Below, in pieces: positions 1 through 9,710 of a stretch of 64,000 bases of DNA. The translations under genes were made by a program, and so were the position numbers. Each line of letters begins with the position of its first letter. Within the stretch, counting starts at the first letter, position 1. Source of the DNA: Streptomyces sp. NBC_01451 (GTDB lineage Bacteria; Actinomycetota; Actinomycetes; Streptomycetales; Streptomycetaceae); assembly GCF_036227485.1 (NCBI RefSeq), contig NZ_CP109479.1, forward strand, positions 6,014,001 through 6,078,000, read 5' to 3'. The notes beneath the pieces were generated by a model, which was given only the letters and a program-made list of their open reading frames with translations, had not been told where the DNA came from and ran no database searches.

Positions 1-1
1 C

Positions 2-655
2 GGTTCCGGTGACGGTCCCGTCTTCGTCGACGAGACCGGCCGCCGCAGCCGCCGGTACCGCCGGATCGGAATCGTCGTCGGCATCTCCTGCGCGGTGTAC
101 GCCGTCGTCATCGTCGCCACCCTCCTCTCCGGCAACTCCGACGCGCCCTGGCTGCCGGTACCGGGCCAGCAGGACGAGCAGCCGGCGGGCAAGGTCGACA
201 CCTCGCCGCTGCCCGCCGAGTCGGTGCAGCCGTCGGACCCGGCCGGGGTCACCCAGGTCCCGGGCGCGTCGGTGAGCCCGGGGGCCACTCCGTCGAAGGG
301 GACCGCCGCCGTCACGCCGGGCGCCTCACCCAGTGCCACGAACCCGGGTCCGTCCGTCGCGCCCAGGGCCTCCGCCACCGTCGGCAAGCCCGACCCGGGA
401 ACCACCACACCCGGTCCGGATCCCGAGCCGTCCGTGTCGGTGTCCAGCGCGCCGGAGCCGAGCCCGTCGGAGAGCGCCGTCACCTCGCCCGACCCGTCGC
501 CGTCGCCCTCCCCGGCCACCGACGGCGGTACCGGCACGGTCGCCAATGGTCCGAGCGACCCGACCCCGATCGCCGAGAGCCCGGCCGAACCGGGTGGCCC
601 CGCCGCCTCCGGCGACCCGGGCACCTCGTCGGCACCGGCCGGCGCGACGGCGTAG
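2..655 (+). CDS. matA: MatA-like membrane protein, C-terminal part
   Basis: The reading frame is open from the window edge, so this is the 3' part of a gene that starts upstream. It encodes a short basic cytoplasmic stretch, one hydrophobic segment (roughly codons 21-42 of the visible part) and then about 170 residues rich in Pro, Ser, Thr, Ala and Gly. That fits a single-pass envelope protein with a disordered outer tail. It lies directly upstream of the deacetylase/glycosyltransferase MatB, the order known for S. coelicolor matA-matB (poly-beta-1,6-GlcNAc and pellet aggregation). The name rests on context; the visible part carries no diagnostic domain. Confidence 0.6.
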   Translation, partial: GSGDGPVFVDETGRRSRRYRRIGIVVGISCAVYAVVIVATLLSGNSDAPWLPVPGQQDEQPAGKVDTSPLPAESVQPSDPAGVTQVPGASVSPGATPSKGTAAVTPGASPSATNPGPSVAPRASATVGKPDPGTTTPGPDPEPSVSVSSAPEPSPSESAVTSPDPSPSPSPATDGGTGTVANGPSDPTPIAESPAEPGGPAASGDPGTSSAPAGATA

Positions 656-800
656 GAGTTCGTGATGGCACCACGCGGCGCCGGCATCCGGTCGGCCCGC
701 CCGTCCGCCGCCGACGGCGGCACGGGCACGGCCGCAGGCGGTCCGGCCGGACCGGGCGACCCGACCCCGCTCGCCGGGAGCCCGGCCGAACGGACGGCCC
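516..800. repeat. imperfect direct repeat of the matA 3' end
   Basis: About 80 bp near 519-600 (last part of the gene) reappear in diverged form near 711-795, after the stop codon. The shared stretch covers the GGCGACCCGACCCCG-type core and the AGCCCGGCCGAAC run. The 277-bp gap 656-932 therefore looks like decayed duplicated tail sequence; I see no convincing gene in it. Confidence 0.55.
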
Positions 801-932
801 CGCCCCCACCGGTGCCCCGCGTGCCCTGTTCACGCCGCTCACGCCGCTTGCCCCGCTCACTCCACCCAGCAGGACATCCGCTGTCTCTGCCGCCCCTGTT
901 CTGATCTCCTCGTCCCCGGAGAGCAACTTCTG

Positions 933-3134
933 ATGGCATCCCGCACCCGCCGCCACGGCGCCCGCAACGGCGCCGGGGGCGCCGCCGCCCGGCGCCGACG
1001 GCTGCCCATGCGCCTGCTGCTTCCCTCGCTCATCCTGGTCGCCCTGATGGCGATGCTGATGCTGCGCGGGTACGTGCACAGCGAAATCCTCGCCGACCAC
1101 CGCATCCAGACCGAGGCCTCCGCCGACCGGGTGCCGGAGAAGATCCTGGAGGGCGGCCCGGTCATCGACACCAGAAGCGGCCAGACCACCAGCCTGCGGA
1201 TGCCCGACCACCGGCTCGTCCTCACGTTCGACGACGGCCCGGACCCCAAGTGGACCCCCAAGGTCCTGGACGTCCTCAAGAAGCACCACGCGCACGCGGT
1301 CTTCTTCGTCACCGGCACCATGGCCTCGCGCTACCCGGAACTCGTACGGCGCATGGTGGCCGAGGGCCACGAGGTGGGGCTGCACACCTTCAACCACCCC
1401 GACCTCTCCTTCCAGTCGAAGGCCCGGATCGACTGGGAGCTGTCCCAGAACCAGCTGGCGCTCGCCGGTGCGGCGGGCATCCGCACCTCGCTGTTCCGGC
1501 CGCCGTACTCATCCTTCGCCGACGCCATGGACAACAAGTCGTGGCCGGTCACGGAGTACATCGGCAAGCGCGGCTACATCACCGTCGTCAACAACACGGA
1601 CAGCGAGGACTGGCGCAAGCCGGGCGTCGACGCGATCATCCGCGAGGCCACCCCCAAGGGCGGCAAGGGCGCGATCGTCCTCATGCACGACTCCGGCGGC
1701 GACCGCCACCAGACCGTCGAGGCCCTCGACCGCTTCCTGCCCGACATGAAGAAGAAGGGGTACCGGTTCCAGAACCTCACCGAGGCCCTGGACGCGCCCA
1801 GCGCGCACACACCGGTCGCCGGCGTCGAACTGGCGAAGGGCAGGGCGTGGACGTTCCTGGTCCAGGCCTCCGACAACATCACCGACGCACTGGTCGTCGG
1901 CCTCGCGGTCATCGGCGTCCTGGTGTTCGCCCGGTTCGGCCTGATGCTGCTGCTCTCCGTCCTCCACGCCCGCCGCACCCGGCGCCCCGACTTCAGCTGG
2001 GGCCCGCCGGTCACCGAACCGGTGTCGGTGCTCGTCCCGGCGTACAACGAGGCCAAGTGCATCGAGGCCACCGTGCGGTCACTGATGCGCAGCGAGCATC
2101 CCATCGAGGTGATCGTCATCGACGACGGGTCGAGCGACGGCACCGCCCGCATCGTCGAGGACATGGGCCTGCCGAACGTACGCGTCGTGCGCCAGCTCAA
2201 CGCGGGCAAGCCCGCCGCCCTCAACAGGGGTGTGGCGAACGCCCGTTACAACCTGATCGTGATGATGGACGGCGACACGGTGTTCGAGCCCGGCACCGTC
2301 CGCGAACTCGTCCAGCCCTTCGGCGACCCGCGCGTGGGCGCCGTCGCCGGCAACGCCAAGGTCGGCAACAAGGACTCCCTGATCGGCGCCTGGCAGCACA
2401 TCGAGTACGTGATGGGCTTCAACCTGGACCGCCGTATGTACGACGTCCTGGGCTGCATGCCGACGATCCCCGGCGCGGTGGGCGCGTTCCGCCGGTCGGC
2501 CCTGAAGCGGGTCGGTGGAATGAGCGACGACACGCTCGCCGAGGACACCGACATCACGATGGCCCTGCACCGCGACGGCTGGCGGGTCGTGTACGCGGAG
2601 AACGCGCGTGCCTGGACCGAGGCCCCGGAGTCCGTCCAGCAGCTGTGGTCCCAGCGCTACCGCTGGTCGTACGGCACCATGCAGGCCATCTGGAAGCACC
2701 GCCGCTCCGTCGTCGAACGGGGTCCGTCGGGCCGCTTCGGCCGCGTGGGCCTGCCCTTCGTCTCCCTGTTCATGGTGGTTGCGCCGCTCCTCGCGCCCCT
2801 GATCGACGTGTTCCTGCTCTACGGACTGGTCTTCGGCCCGACCGAGAAGACCGTCCTCGCCTGGCTGGGTGTCCTCGCCATCCAGCTGATCTGCGCGGCG
2901 TACGCGTTCCGCCTGGACCGCGAGAAGATGACCCACCTCATCTCGCTGCCGTTGCAGCAGATCCTCTACCGCCAGCTCATGTACGTCGTCCTGCTCCAGT
3001 CCTGGATCACCGCCCTCACCGGCGGCCGGCTGCGCTGGCAGAAACTGCGGCGCACCGGCGTCGTCGGGTCGGCGCCGGAACCCGTACCGGCCGCCCGGAC
3101 GAGCGGCAGCGCCGACAGGAGGCCCGTGGCATGA
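933..3134 (+). CDS. matB: MatB: polysaccharide deacetylase / GT2 glycan synthase fusion
   Basis: This 733-aa bifunctional membrane enzyme probably polymerises and de-N-acetylates a beta-1,6-GlcNAc-type surface polysaccharide. Order of parts: an N-terminal TM helix (about 28-46), a NodB deacetylase domain (about 90-290) with LTFDDGPDP and HTFNHPDLS metal motifs, a TM helix (about 305-340), then a processive GT2 domain with VPAYNE, IDDGSSDGT, MMDGDT, an EDTD acid motif and QRYRW. C-terminal TM helices follow. The GT2 part is PgaC-like and the deacetylase PgaB-like, but fused. Its stop overlaps the acyltransferase start (ATGA), so the two are translationally coupled. Confidence 0.9.
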   Translation: MASRTRRHGARNGAGGAAARRRRLPMRLLLPSLILVALMAMLMLRGYVHSEILADHRIQTEASADRVPEKILEGGPVIDTRSGQTTSLRMPDHRLVLTFDDGPDPKWTPKVLDVLKKHHAHAVFFVTGTMASRYPELVRRMVAEGHEVGLHTFNHPDLSFQSKARIDWELSQNQLALAGAAGIRTSLFRPPYSSFADAMDNKSWPVTEYIGKRGYITVVNNTDSEDWRKPGVDAIIREATPKGGKGAIVLMHDSGGDRHQTVEALDRFLPDMKKKGYRFQNLTEALDAPSAHTPVAGVELAKGRAWTFLVQASDNITDALVVGLAVIGVLVFARFGLMLLLSVLHARRTRRPDFSWGPPVTEPVSVLVPAYNEAKCIEATVRSLMRSEHPIEVIVIDDGSSDGTARIVEDMGLPNVRVVRQLNAGKPAALNRGVANARYNLIVMMDGDTVFEPGTVRELVQPFGDPRVGAVAGNAKVGNKDSLIGAWQHIEYVMGFNLDRRMYDVLGCMPTIPGAVGAFRRSALKRVGGMSDDTLAEDTDITMALHRDGWRVVYAENARAWTEAPESVQQLWSQRYRWSYGTMQAIWKHRRSVVERGPSGRFGRVGLPFVSLFMVVAPLLAPLIDVFLLYGLVFGPTEKTVLAWLGVLAIQLICAAYAFRLDREKMTHLISLPLQQILYRQLMYVVLLQSWITALTGGRLRWQKLRRTGVVGSAPEPVPAARTSGSADRRPVA

Positions 3135-4396
3135 CCGAACGACATACGGCGGCCACCACGCCGTACGACGAGACCACCACGCCCTCGTACGGCGTTCCGC
3201 GGCAGTCGGCGCCCGAGGAGACGACCGAGGCCGAGCCCCGTTCGCCCCGCGCGGCGAAGCCGGGCCGCGACCGCTATCTCGACCTGCTCCGCAGCATCGC
3301 CCTCGTCCGGGTCGTGGTGTACCACCTGTTCGGCTGGGCCTGGTTGACGGTCCTCTTCCCCTCCATGGGCGTGATGTTCGCGCTGGCGGGCTCCCTGATG
3401 GCCCGCTCCCTGAAGCGCCCGGCGCTCGGGGTGATCCGGGGCCGGATCCGGCGCCTGCTGCCCCCGCTGTGGGCGTTCAGCGTGGTGGCGCTGGCGCTGA
3501 TGTTCCTCGGCGGCTGGAACCCCACCAAGGATCCCGACCACGGCGGCACCTGGGGCCTGGTCGAACTGCTGAACTACATCATCCCGATCGGTGCCCCGCC
3601 CTACCCGTGGAGCGTCGGCTCCCAGTCCGGCATCCTGGAGAACACCTGGGCGGTCCAGGCCGCGGGCCCCCTCTGGTACCTGCGCGCCTACCTGTGGTTC
3701 GTGATCGCCTCACCACTGCTGCTGTGGGCGTTCCGCCGGTTCCCGTGGCCGACGCTGCTCGCCCCGCTGGCCCTGACGGCGGTCGTCGGGACGGGAGTTG
3801 TCTCCATCCCCGGCGAGACGGGCAACGCGGTGACCGACTTCGCGGTGTACGGCGGCTGCTGGGTGCTGGGCTTCGCCCATCACGAGGGCCTGCTGAAGAA
3901 GATCCCGCGCTATGTGTCCGTGTCCTGCGCTGCCCTGCTCATGGCCTTCGGCATCTGGTGGGCCTCGGGCCACAAGGGTCCCGACGGCTGGGACCTGAAC
4001 GACATCCCGCTGGCCCAGGCGATGTGGTCGTTCGGGTTCGTGGTGATCCTCCTCCAGTACTCCCCGTCGTGGCAGGAACTCCCGGGGCGCCTGGCGAAGT
4101 GGGACCGGCTGGTCACGCTCTCCAACAACCGGGCGGTCACGATCTACCTCTGGCACAACTTCCTCATCATGGCCACGGTCCCGTTGATCGACCGTCTGTA
4201 CGAACTCCCGTTCATGACCGACGGGCTGGTGTCCGCGCTGGACACGACGTACAACCTGTGGATGTTCGTCCTGGTCTGGCCCCTGATCGGCCTGACGATA
4301 CTGGCCCTGGGCTGGATCGAGGACGTCGCGGCCAAACGAAGCCCACGGCTGTGGCCGGACGGGGCGAAACGCGGGGGCGGGCGACGGCGGGGCTGA
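3131..4396 (+). CDS. acyltransferase family 3 membrane protein
   Basis: A 421-aa integral membrane acyltransferase of the OafA/AtmX type (Acyl_transf_3). A hydrophilic N-terminal 50 residues precede the typical start RDRYLDLLRSIALVRVVVYH, and about ten TM helices follow. The RDR...H region corresponds to the family's N-terminal catalytic motif. It overlaps matB by four bases and probably O-acylates the MatB glycan or a precursor; the substrate is inferred from context only. The start at 3131 is fixed by the ATGA coupling; the same frame stays open far upstream but there it is antisense-free shadow of matB. Confidence 0.85.
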   Translation: MTERHTAATTPYDETTTPSYGVPRQSAPEETTEAEPRSPRAAKPGRDRYLDLLRSIALVRVVVYHLFGWAWLTVLFPSMGVMFALAGSLMARSLKRPALGVIRGRIRRLLPPLWAFSVVALALMFLGGWNPTKDPDHGGTWGLVELLNYIIPIGAPPYPWSVGSQSGILENTWAVQAAGPLWYLRAYLWFVIASPLLLWAFRRFPWPTLLAPLALTAVVGTGVVSIPGETGNAVTDFAVYGGCWVLGFAHHEGLLKKIPRYVSVSCAALLMAFGIWWASGHKGPDGWDLNDIPLAQAMWSFGFVVILLQYSPSWQELPGRLAKWDRLVTLSNNRAVTIYLWHNFLIMATVPLIDRLYELPFMTDGLVSALDTTYNLWMFVLVWPLIGLTILALGWIEDVAAKRSPRLWPDGAKRGGGRRRG

Positions 4397-4617
4397 GTTT
4401 GAGAGTGGGAGAGCCCGGGAGCGGGACGATCCGGCACCTTGCCGGGTGCCGGGGCCGCTCTGCGCGCGGCCCCGGCCTCCCGGCCACCGGCCCCGAGTCA
4501 CCAGGCACCGGCCACCGGGCCCGATCGGCGATGGGCGATCGGGCCAGCGCAGGAGTAGCAGGACGGCCCGGGCGACGAGATCGAGTTCGTACGGACGGAG
4601 TCGTCCGCGCGGGCGGT
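4397..4617. other. intergenic, no gene seen
   Basis: The 220 bases after the acyltransferase contain only GC-rich inverted segments (CCGGGC and GGCCCG blocks around 4440-4510) that may form a terminator. No coding region was recognised. Confidence 0.4.
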
Positions 4618-4917
4618 ATGCGAAGCGATACCGGTATTACCGCTGTCGTGGCCGAGTACGCAGACGGAGGCAGCAGGGCGTCCGCCCGCCGGGGTTACGG
4701 GACGGAGCGGCTGCCGATGGCGCTGCGTGTGCACCGTATGGAACCCACGGCCCCCGAAGCCGACACAGGCGAGATCGTGGAGGGAGTGGCCCACTACGTC
4801 CTCCCGCGCAGGCACCCCACGGCACTGGAGTGCCGGCTGTTGTGGGCGTCCCTGGGGCTGGGCGAGGGGTGGGGCACGATGGCCGACGAACTGGCGAATT
4901 CACTCCGGCTGAGGTGA
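4618..4917 (+). CDS. hypothetical small protein (uncertain)
   Basis: A 99-codon frame starts with ATG after a weak purine-rich stretch. Third positions are mostly G/C and the C-terminal half (HYVLPRRHPTALECRLLW and following) reads like a folded protein, but the N-terminal half is low complexity. No family is recognised. It lies alone between the mat operon and narK. It may be a real lineage-specific gene or a chance frame in GC-rich DNA. Confidence 0.3.
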   Translation: MRSDTGITAVVAEYADGGSRASARRGYGTERLPMALRVHRMEPTAPEADTGEIVEGVAHYVLPRRHPTALECRLLWASLGLGEGWGTMADELANSLRLR

Positions 4918-5397
4918 CCCCGGGCGCCCGCGCGCCGTGATCCGTCTGCCGACCAGAACCCCGAGTCCGAGCTTCTCCCAGGGCAGCATCGCCGGCGGCA
5001 TCCAGCTGAACCCGACGGCGAGGACGCTGACGATGTTGACGGCTCCCTGGGGGAGGAACCTGTCGCGGAGAGAACCTTCCCGGTGAAGGAACGCTGAGCA
5101 GCCCGTGCCTTGGGCCCGTCGGACCTGTACCCGGCGGTCATGGACCCTCCCGTTCCCTGTGCGGGGTCCGCCGGAGGACAGCGGGGCCCCGTACCCCTCA
5201 AGAGGCACCGCCGTGCTCTGGCCGTGACCTCCGTCTGCGTAACCTCTCATCCCACCTCCTCGCGGGGTGAGAGCAAAGTTCCCTTCCGGTCACCCACAGC
5301 CACAGGGCGGAAACGCGCTCTACCTACCTTCGGGACTCATCACCGCTCAGCACCCCAAAAAAGAACCACCCGAGCCCCGGACCACCGTGGAGGCGTC
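4918..5397. promoter_or_regulatory. narK upstream region
   Basis: This 480-base gap has lower GC toward its right end (a run of six A near 5354-5359) and contains no supported gene. It must carry the narK promoter. I looked for GlnR boxes (gTnAc-n6-GaAAc) and saw only half-site-like GTCAC and GAAAC words near 5287-5312, not a convincing full site. Confidence 0.4.
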
Positions 5398-6780
5398 ATG
5401 ACAGCCCCTAGTTCAGCCCCCGCACCCGGCAAGGGAGGCCGCTGGATCGAGCACTGGGATCCCGAGGACGAGGCCTTCTGGAACGCGACCGGCGAAAAGG
5501 TCGCCCGCCGCAACCTGTTCTTCTCCGTGCTCTCCGAGCACATCGGCTTCTCCATCTGGACGCTGTGGTCCGTGATGGTGCTGTTCATGGGACCGGAGTA
5601 CGGGCTCACCCCGGCCGACAAGTTCTTCATCGTGTCGATGGCCACGGCCGTCGGCGCCGTCGTCCGCGTCCCCTACACCTTCGCCGTAGCCCTCTTCGGT
5701 GGCCGGAACTGGACGATCGTCTCCGCGTCGCTCCTGCTCATCCCGACGATCGCGGCGTTCGTCGTCATGGAGCCGGGGACGTCGTTCAACACGTTCCTCG
5801 CCTGCGCCATGCTCGCCGGCATCGGCGGCGGCAACTTCGCCTCCAGCATGACCAACATCAACGCCTTCTTCCCGCTCAGGAAGAAGGGGTGGGCTCTCGG
5901 GCTCAACGCCGGCGGCGGCAACATCGGTGTCCCGGTCGTGCAGCTCATCGGCCTCGCCGTCATCGGCGCGAGCGGCGGCCCCCGGGTGCTCCTGGGGATC
6001 TACATCCCGCTCATCGTCATCGCCGCCGTCCTCGCCGCGGTCAAGATGGACAACATCGCGCACCTGAAGAACGACACGGGCGCCGCCAAGGAAGCCGTCA
6101 AGGACGCGCACACCTGGATCATGTCGTTCCTCTACATCGGGACGTTCGGGTCGTTCATCGGCTACAGCTTCGCCTTCGGCCTGGTCCTCCAGACCCAGTT
6201 CGGCCGTACGCCGCTCCAGTCCGCGTACGTCACCTTCATCGGCCCGCTGCTCGGCTCGCTGATCCGGCCCATCGGCGGTGCCCTCGCGGACAAGTACGGC
6301 GGCGCGAAGATCACCCTGTGGAACTACGTCGCCATGGCCGGCGCCACCGGTGTCATTGTCTTCGCCTCCATCCAGAAGTCGCTGCCGCTGTTCACCGTCG
6401 CCTTCATCGCCCTGTTCGTCCTCACCGGCCTCGGCAACGGCTCCACCTTCAAGATGATCCCCGGCATCTTCCAGGCCAAGGCACTCGCCAAGGGGCTTGA
6501 GGGCGAGGAGGCCGCCGCGTACGGGCGCCGGCTCTCCGGTGCCACCATGGGCATCATCGGCGCGGTGGGCGCGCTCGGTGGCCTCGGTATCAACCTCGCC
6601 TTCCGCCAGTCGTTCCTGAGCGTCGGTTCCGGCACCGGAGCCTTCCTCGCCTTCCTCGCCTTCTACGGGGTCTGCTTCCTGGTCACCTGGGCCGTATACC
6701 TTCGCCGCCCGGCGGGTGTACAAGCCACGGAAACCACCCCCTCCGAAGCAAAGCCGCAGCTCAGCTACGCCGAGGTGTGA
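5398..6780 (+). CDS. narK: NarK nitrate/nitrite transporter (MFS)
   Basis: A 460-aa, 12-TM major facilitator of the nitrate/nitrite porter family. The nitrate signature is clear near residue 140 (GIGGGNFASSMTNINAFFP) and a second glycine-rich motif follows (GLNAGGGNIGVP). The start ATG follows GGAGGCGTC. It imports nitrate or exchanges nitrate and nitrite across the cytoplasmic membrane. The next gene is the nitrate-assimilation regulator NnaR in the same orientation, separated by a strong hairpin, so the two probably have separate transcripts. Confidence 0.9.
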   Translation: MTAPSSAPAPGKGGRWIEHWDPEDEAFWNATGEKVARRNLFFSVLSEHIGFSIWTLWSVMVLFMGPEYGLTPADKFFIVSMATAVGAVVRVPYTFAVALFGGRNWTIVSASLLLIPTIAAFVVMEPGTSFNTFLACAMLAGIGGGNFASSMTNINAFFPLRKKGWALGLNAGGGNIGVPVVQLIGLAVIGASGGPRVLLGIYIPLIVIAAVLAAVKMDNIAHLKNDTGAAKEAVKDAHTWIMSFLYIGTFGSFIGYSFAFGLVLQTQFGRTPLQSAYVTFIGPLLGSLIRPIGGALADKYGGAKITLWNYVAMAGATGVIVFASIQKSLPLFTVAFIALFVLTGLGNGSTFKMIPGIFQAKALAKGLEGEEAAAYGRRLSGATMGIIGAVGALGGLGINLAFRQSFLSVGSGTGAFLAFLAFYGVCFLVTWAVYLRRPAGVQATETTPSEAKPQLSYAEV

Positions 6781-6826
6781 TCCTCGCCGGAAGCGGCTTA
6801 AGTAACACCAGCGACATCAAGCCGAA

Positions 6827-6858
6827 CCGAGCCTGTCACGCGCCGTTGACAGGCTCGG
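6827..6858. terminator. narK terminator hairpin
   Basis: Perfect 12-bp arms CCGAGCCTGTCA and TGACAGGCTCGG enclose an 8-base loop, 47 bases after the narK stop. No T tract follows, as is common in Streptomyces. Confidence 0.75.
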
Positions 6859-6902
6859 TCGGCACGCTTGTGCAGATGTGACCCGACTGCGGGACGAGAG
6901 CC

Positions 6903-8078
6903 ATGTACGACGAACAGCAGCGACCGGAACGACCGGAGAACGGCCCGCCCGACCACGGCCCCCTCGCGGGGTTCACCGTGGGTGTCACCGCAGCGCGTCG
7001 GGCCGACGAACTCGGGACCCTGCTCCAGCGGCGGGGCGCCGCCGTCGTACACGCGCCCGCTCTGCGGATCGTGCAGCTCGCCGACGACAGCGAGCTGCTC
7101 GCGGCCACCAAGCAGCTCATCGCCCAGGCGCCGGACATCGTCATCGCCACCACCGCCATCGGCTTCCGCGGCTGGATCGAGGCCGCCGACGGCTGGGGTC
7201 TCGGCGACGACCTGCTCGCCTGTCTCGGCGGCGTGGAACTGCTGGCCCGCGGCCCCAAGGTCAAGGGGTCCGTCCGGGCCGCCGGGCTCACGGAGAACTG
7301 GTCGCCGTCCTCGGAGTCCATGGCCGAGGTGCTCGACCGGCTTCTGGAGGAGGGCGTGGAGGGGCGCCGTATCGCGATCCAGCTGCACGGCGAGCCCCTG
7401 CCCGGCTTCGTCGAGTCGCTGCGTGCCGCGGGCGCCGAGGTCGTCGGTGTGCCCGTCTACCGGTGGATGCCGCCGGAGGACATCGGCCCCGTCGACCGGC
7501 TCCTCGACGCGACCGTCTCGCGCGGCCTGGACGCGCTCACCTTCACCAGCGCCCCCGCCGCCGCGTCCCTGCTCTCCCGTGCCGAGGAACGGGGCCTGCT
7601 CCCGGAACTCCTCGCCGCCCTCCACCACGACGTCCTCCCCGCGTGCGTCGGCCCGGTCACCGCGCTGCCGCTCCAGGCCCACGGCGTCGACACGGTGTCT
7701 CCCGAACGCTTCCGGCTCGGCCCCCTCGTACAGCTCCTCTGCCAGGAACTCCCGACCCGCGCACGGGCGTTGCCCATCGCCGGACACCGGGTCGAGATCC
7801 GCGGGCACGCTGTCATCGTCGACGGCGCCCTGCGGCCCGTACCGCCCGCCGGGATGTCCCTGATGCGGTCGCTGTCCCGGCGGCCCGGGTGGGTCGTCGC
7901 CCGCGCCGAACTGCTGCGCGCGCTGCCCGGGGCCGGCCGCGACGAGCACGCCGTGGAGACGGCGATGGCCCGCCTGCGCACGGCCCTCGGCGCGCCCAAG
8001 CTGATCCAGACGGTCGTCAAACGCGGCTACCGGCTCGCCCTGGACCCGGCGGCCGACGCCAAGTACTCCGACGCGTAA
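6903..8078 (+). CDS. nnaR: NnaR: uroporphyrinogen-III synthase-like domain fused to winged helix
   Basis: A 391-aa protein with an N-terminal HemD-like two-lobe domain (about 20-270) and a C-terminal OmpR-type winged helix (about 290-380), ending in the typical IQTVVKRGYRL recognition-wing sequence. This architecture is that of NnaR, the nitrate/nitrite assimilation activator of Streptomyces and mycobacteria that acts with GlnR. The neighbouring narK supports this. The HemD lobe probably senses a metabolite rather than making heme precursor; whether it keeps enzyme activity cannot be judged from sequence. Confidence 0.88.
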   Translation: MYDEQQRPERPENGPPDHGPLAGFTVGVTAARRADELGTLLQRRGAAVVHAPALRIVQLADDSELLAATKQLIAQAPDIVIATTAIGFRGWIEAADGWGLGDDLLACLGGVELLARGPKVKGSVRAAGLTENWSPSSESMAEVLDRLLEEGVEGRRIAIQLHGEPLPGFVESLRAAGAEVVGVPVYRWMPPEDIGPVDRLLDATVSRGLDALTFTSAPAAASLLSRAEERGLLPELLAALHHDVLPACVGPVTALPLQAHGVDTVSPERFRLGPLVQLLCQELPTRARALPIAGHRVEIRGHAVIVDGALRPVPPAGMSLMRSLSRRPGWVVARAELLRALPGAGRDEHAVETAMARLRTALGAPKLIQTVVKRGYRLALDPAADAKYSDA

Positions 8079-8770
8079 CCCCTTCCCGCTCACGACCGGC
8101 GCGCGGGAAGGACGGGCGGGCGTCTCGTCGGCGGCACGGGCCGGGGGCGCACCGTTCTGGGCCGCCCCCCGGGCCCTCGAACCTCGCGCGTACGGCGGGG
8201 TGGTGGGCCGGCGATCCGCGCCCGGGCGTCGTCGAGCGGGACGCGCACAGCGAAGACGAGGAGCACGGCAGGGCGTACGCGAGCAGCGCGTCCCGGCCCA
8301 GCCCCCCGGCCCAGCAGCCCCCCCGGCCCCGCCCGCAAGGCGCGCGGGGCCGGCCGCAACGACGCGCGACTCCGCCGCGTGGGCGAGGCCGACCCCCACT
8401 GACTCCCGCCGGCCCCCACTGACTCCCGCCGACCCCGCACTGACCCCTACCGACCTCCATCGGCCCCCACCGTCCCGCACTGCCCCGTACCGACCCCCCA
8501 CCCCGCAGCAAACGAACCGCCCATCCGCAGGGCGCTCGGTGCCGCCACCACCCTTACCCCCGCCGACGGCGGCCTCCGCATCCGTGACGTGGGCCCGGCG
8601 TCCGGCCCCATGAGGGTGCGTCCGCCTCGGTACGAGGGGTTCCGGCCGCGAGGGCGGGCATGCACTGTAGAGGGAACGGTTCCCCGGATCCCCTCACCGG
8701 CATCCCACCGGCGACTCATCGGCATTCCCTCCGCCCCGTACGGTGGCGACTCCTAGGCGGTGACAGGCAC
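8079..8770. other. 690-bp gene-free, repeat-rich gap
   Basis: There is no convincing gene on either strand. The stretch 8393-8460 carries short tandem copies of CCCACTGACTCCCGCC with drift, and 8500-8600 is proline-codon-like low complexity. The right end (8640-8770) should contain the promoter of the CGNR gene. Confidence 0.5.
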
Positions 8771-9382
8771 ATGGCATCGGAGACGACCGTGGCCACAGCC
8801 TCGTACGAGCTGCGTTTCGACGCCGGGCGGATCTGCCTGGACCTGCTGGCGACCGCCGACCCCGACGAACGGCTCGGCGCCGTCGAGCCGCTCCGCGCCT
8901 GGATCGCCGCATCCGGACTCGTCCCCGCGGGCACGCCCCTGCACCACGCCGACGCCTCCTGGGTCCCGCACTTCCGCGAACTGCGGGAGCTGACCGGCCG
9001 GTTGACCGGTCAGCTGGTGCACAGCTCTCCGTCCGCCGACCCCCGCCTCCTCGACCAGGCACTCACCCGCCTCAACGAACTGGCCCGCCCGGCGCCGCCG
9101 GCCCCCCGCGCGGTCCGCGCCGAGGACGGCACGCTCGTACGGGAGTTGCACGGGCCGCCCGACTGCGCGGCCCTGCTCGGCGCGGTCGCCCGGGACGCCG
9201 TGGAACTGCTCACCGACCCGGTGGCACGCGCGTGCCTGCGCCAGTGCGAGGGGGACAGCTGCTCGATCGTCTATCTCGACACCTCCCGGGGCAGACGGCG
9301 CAGATGGTGCTCCAGTGAGATCTGCGGCAACCGGGAGCGGGTCGCGAGGCACCGGCGGCGGGCCGCCATGGCGCGCGCGTAG
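8771..9382 (+). CDS. CGNR zinc-finger regulator (ABATE domain)
   Basis: A 203-aa protein with an N-terminal ABATE-type domain (YELRFDAGRICLDLLAT...) and a C-terminal CGNR zinc finger: cysteines at CEGDSCS and WCSSEICGN, followed by the basic helix RERVARHRRR. Members of this family are putative stress-linked DNA-binding proteins; targets are unknown. It is monocistronic between two gene-poor gaps. ATG 8771 is the first good start, although no strong Shine-Dalgarno is visible. Confidence 0.8.
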   Translation: MASETTVATASYELRFDAGRICLDLLATADPDERLGAVEPLRAWIAASGLVPAGTPLHHADASWVPHFRELRELTGRLTGQLVHSSPSADPRLLDQALTRLNELARPAPPAPRAVRAEDGTLVRELHGPPDCAALLGAVARDAVELLTDPVARACLRQCEGDSCSIVYLDTSRGRRRRWCSSEICGNRERVARHRRRAAMARA

Positions 9383-9710
9383 ACCCTTCCGGCGCGCGCG
9401 TAGACCGCTCGCGGATTCCGGGCACAGATCGCCCACAGAGGGCCTTTCGGGCGGAATCGGGCTTGTCAACTCTCAAGGGTCGCAGTGACGTTGGTTACAC
9501 GTGAGTTTCCAGTCGGCGCGCCGCGGGCATCGCCCCGATCTTGCCAGTGTGGCGAAAATGTAAAGCACTTGCGGCAGGAATGTGCTCCCTTGTCCCTGAC
9601 GTCGCTTCCGGATAAAGAAAGTTGTCGTCACACGTTGAACATCCCGCATGCCACTTCCGTACTTCGGGGGGAGCGACCGACTGGGGGAACCCGGGACAGC
9701 GGAGGTGGGC
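9383..9710. promoter_or_regulatory. sigU upstream region
   Basis: A gap of 328 bases with distinctly lower GC between 9470 and 9650. It must contain the sigU promoter. No terminator with long arms or small gene was recognised. Confidence 0.4.

Noticed and set aside
662..904. 80-codon frame between matA and matB
   Set aside because: Low complexity and derived from a decayed copy of the matA tail; no separate ribosome site.
5280..5397. GlnR box upstream of narK
   Set aside because: Only isolated GTCAC and GAAAC words; spacing does not fit the consensus.
6798..8501. 567-codon minus-strand open frame opposite nnaR
   Set aside because: It is the antisense shadow of a clear HemD/winged-helix gene; its composition is low-complexity Gly/Arg/Val and it has no motif.
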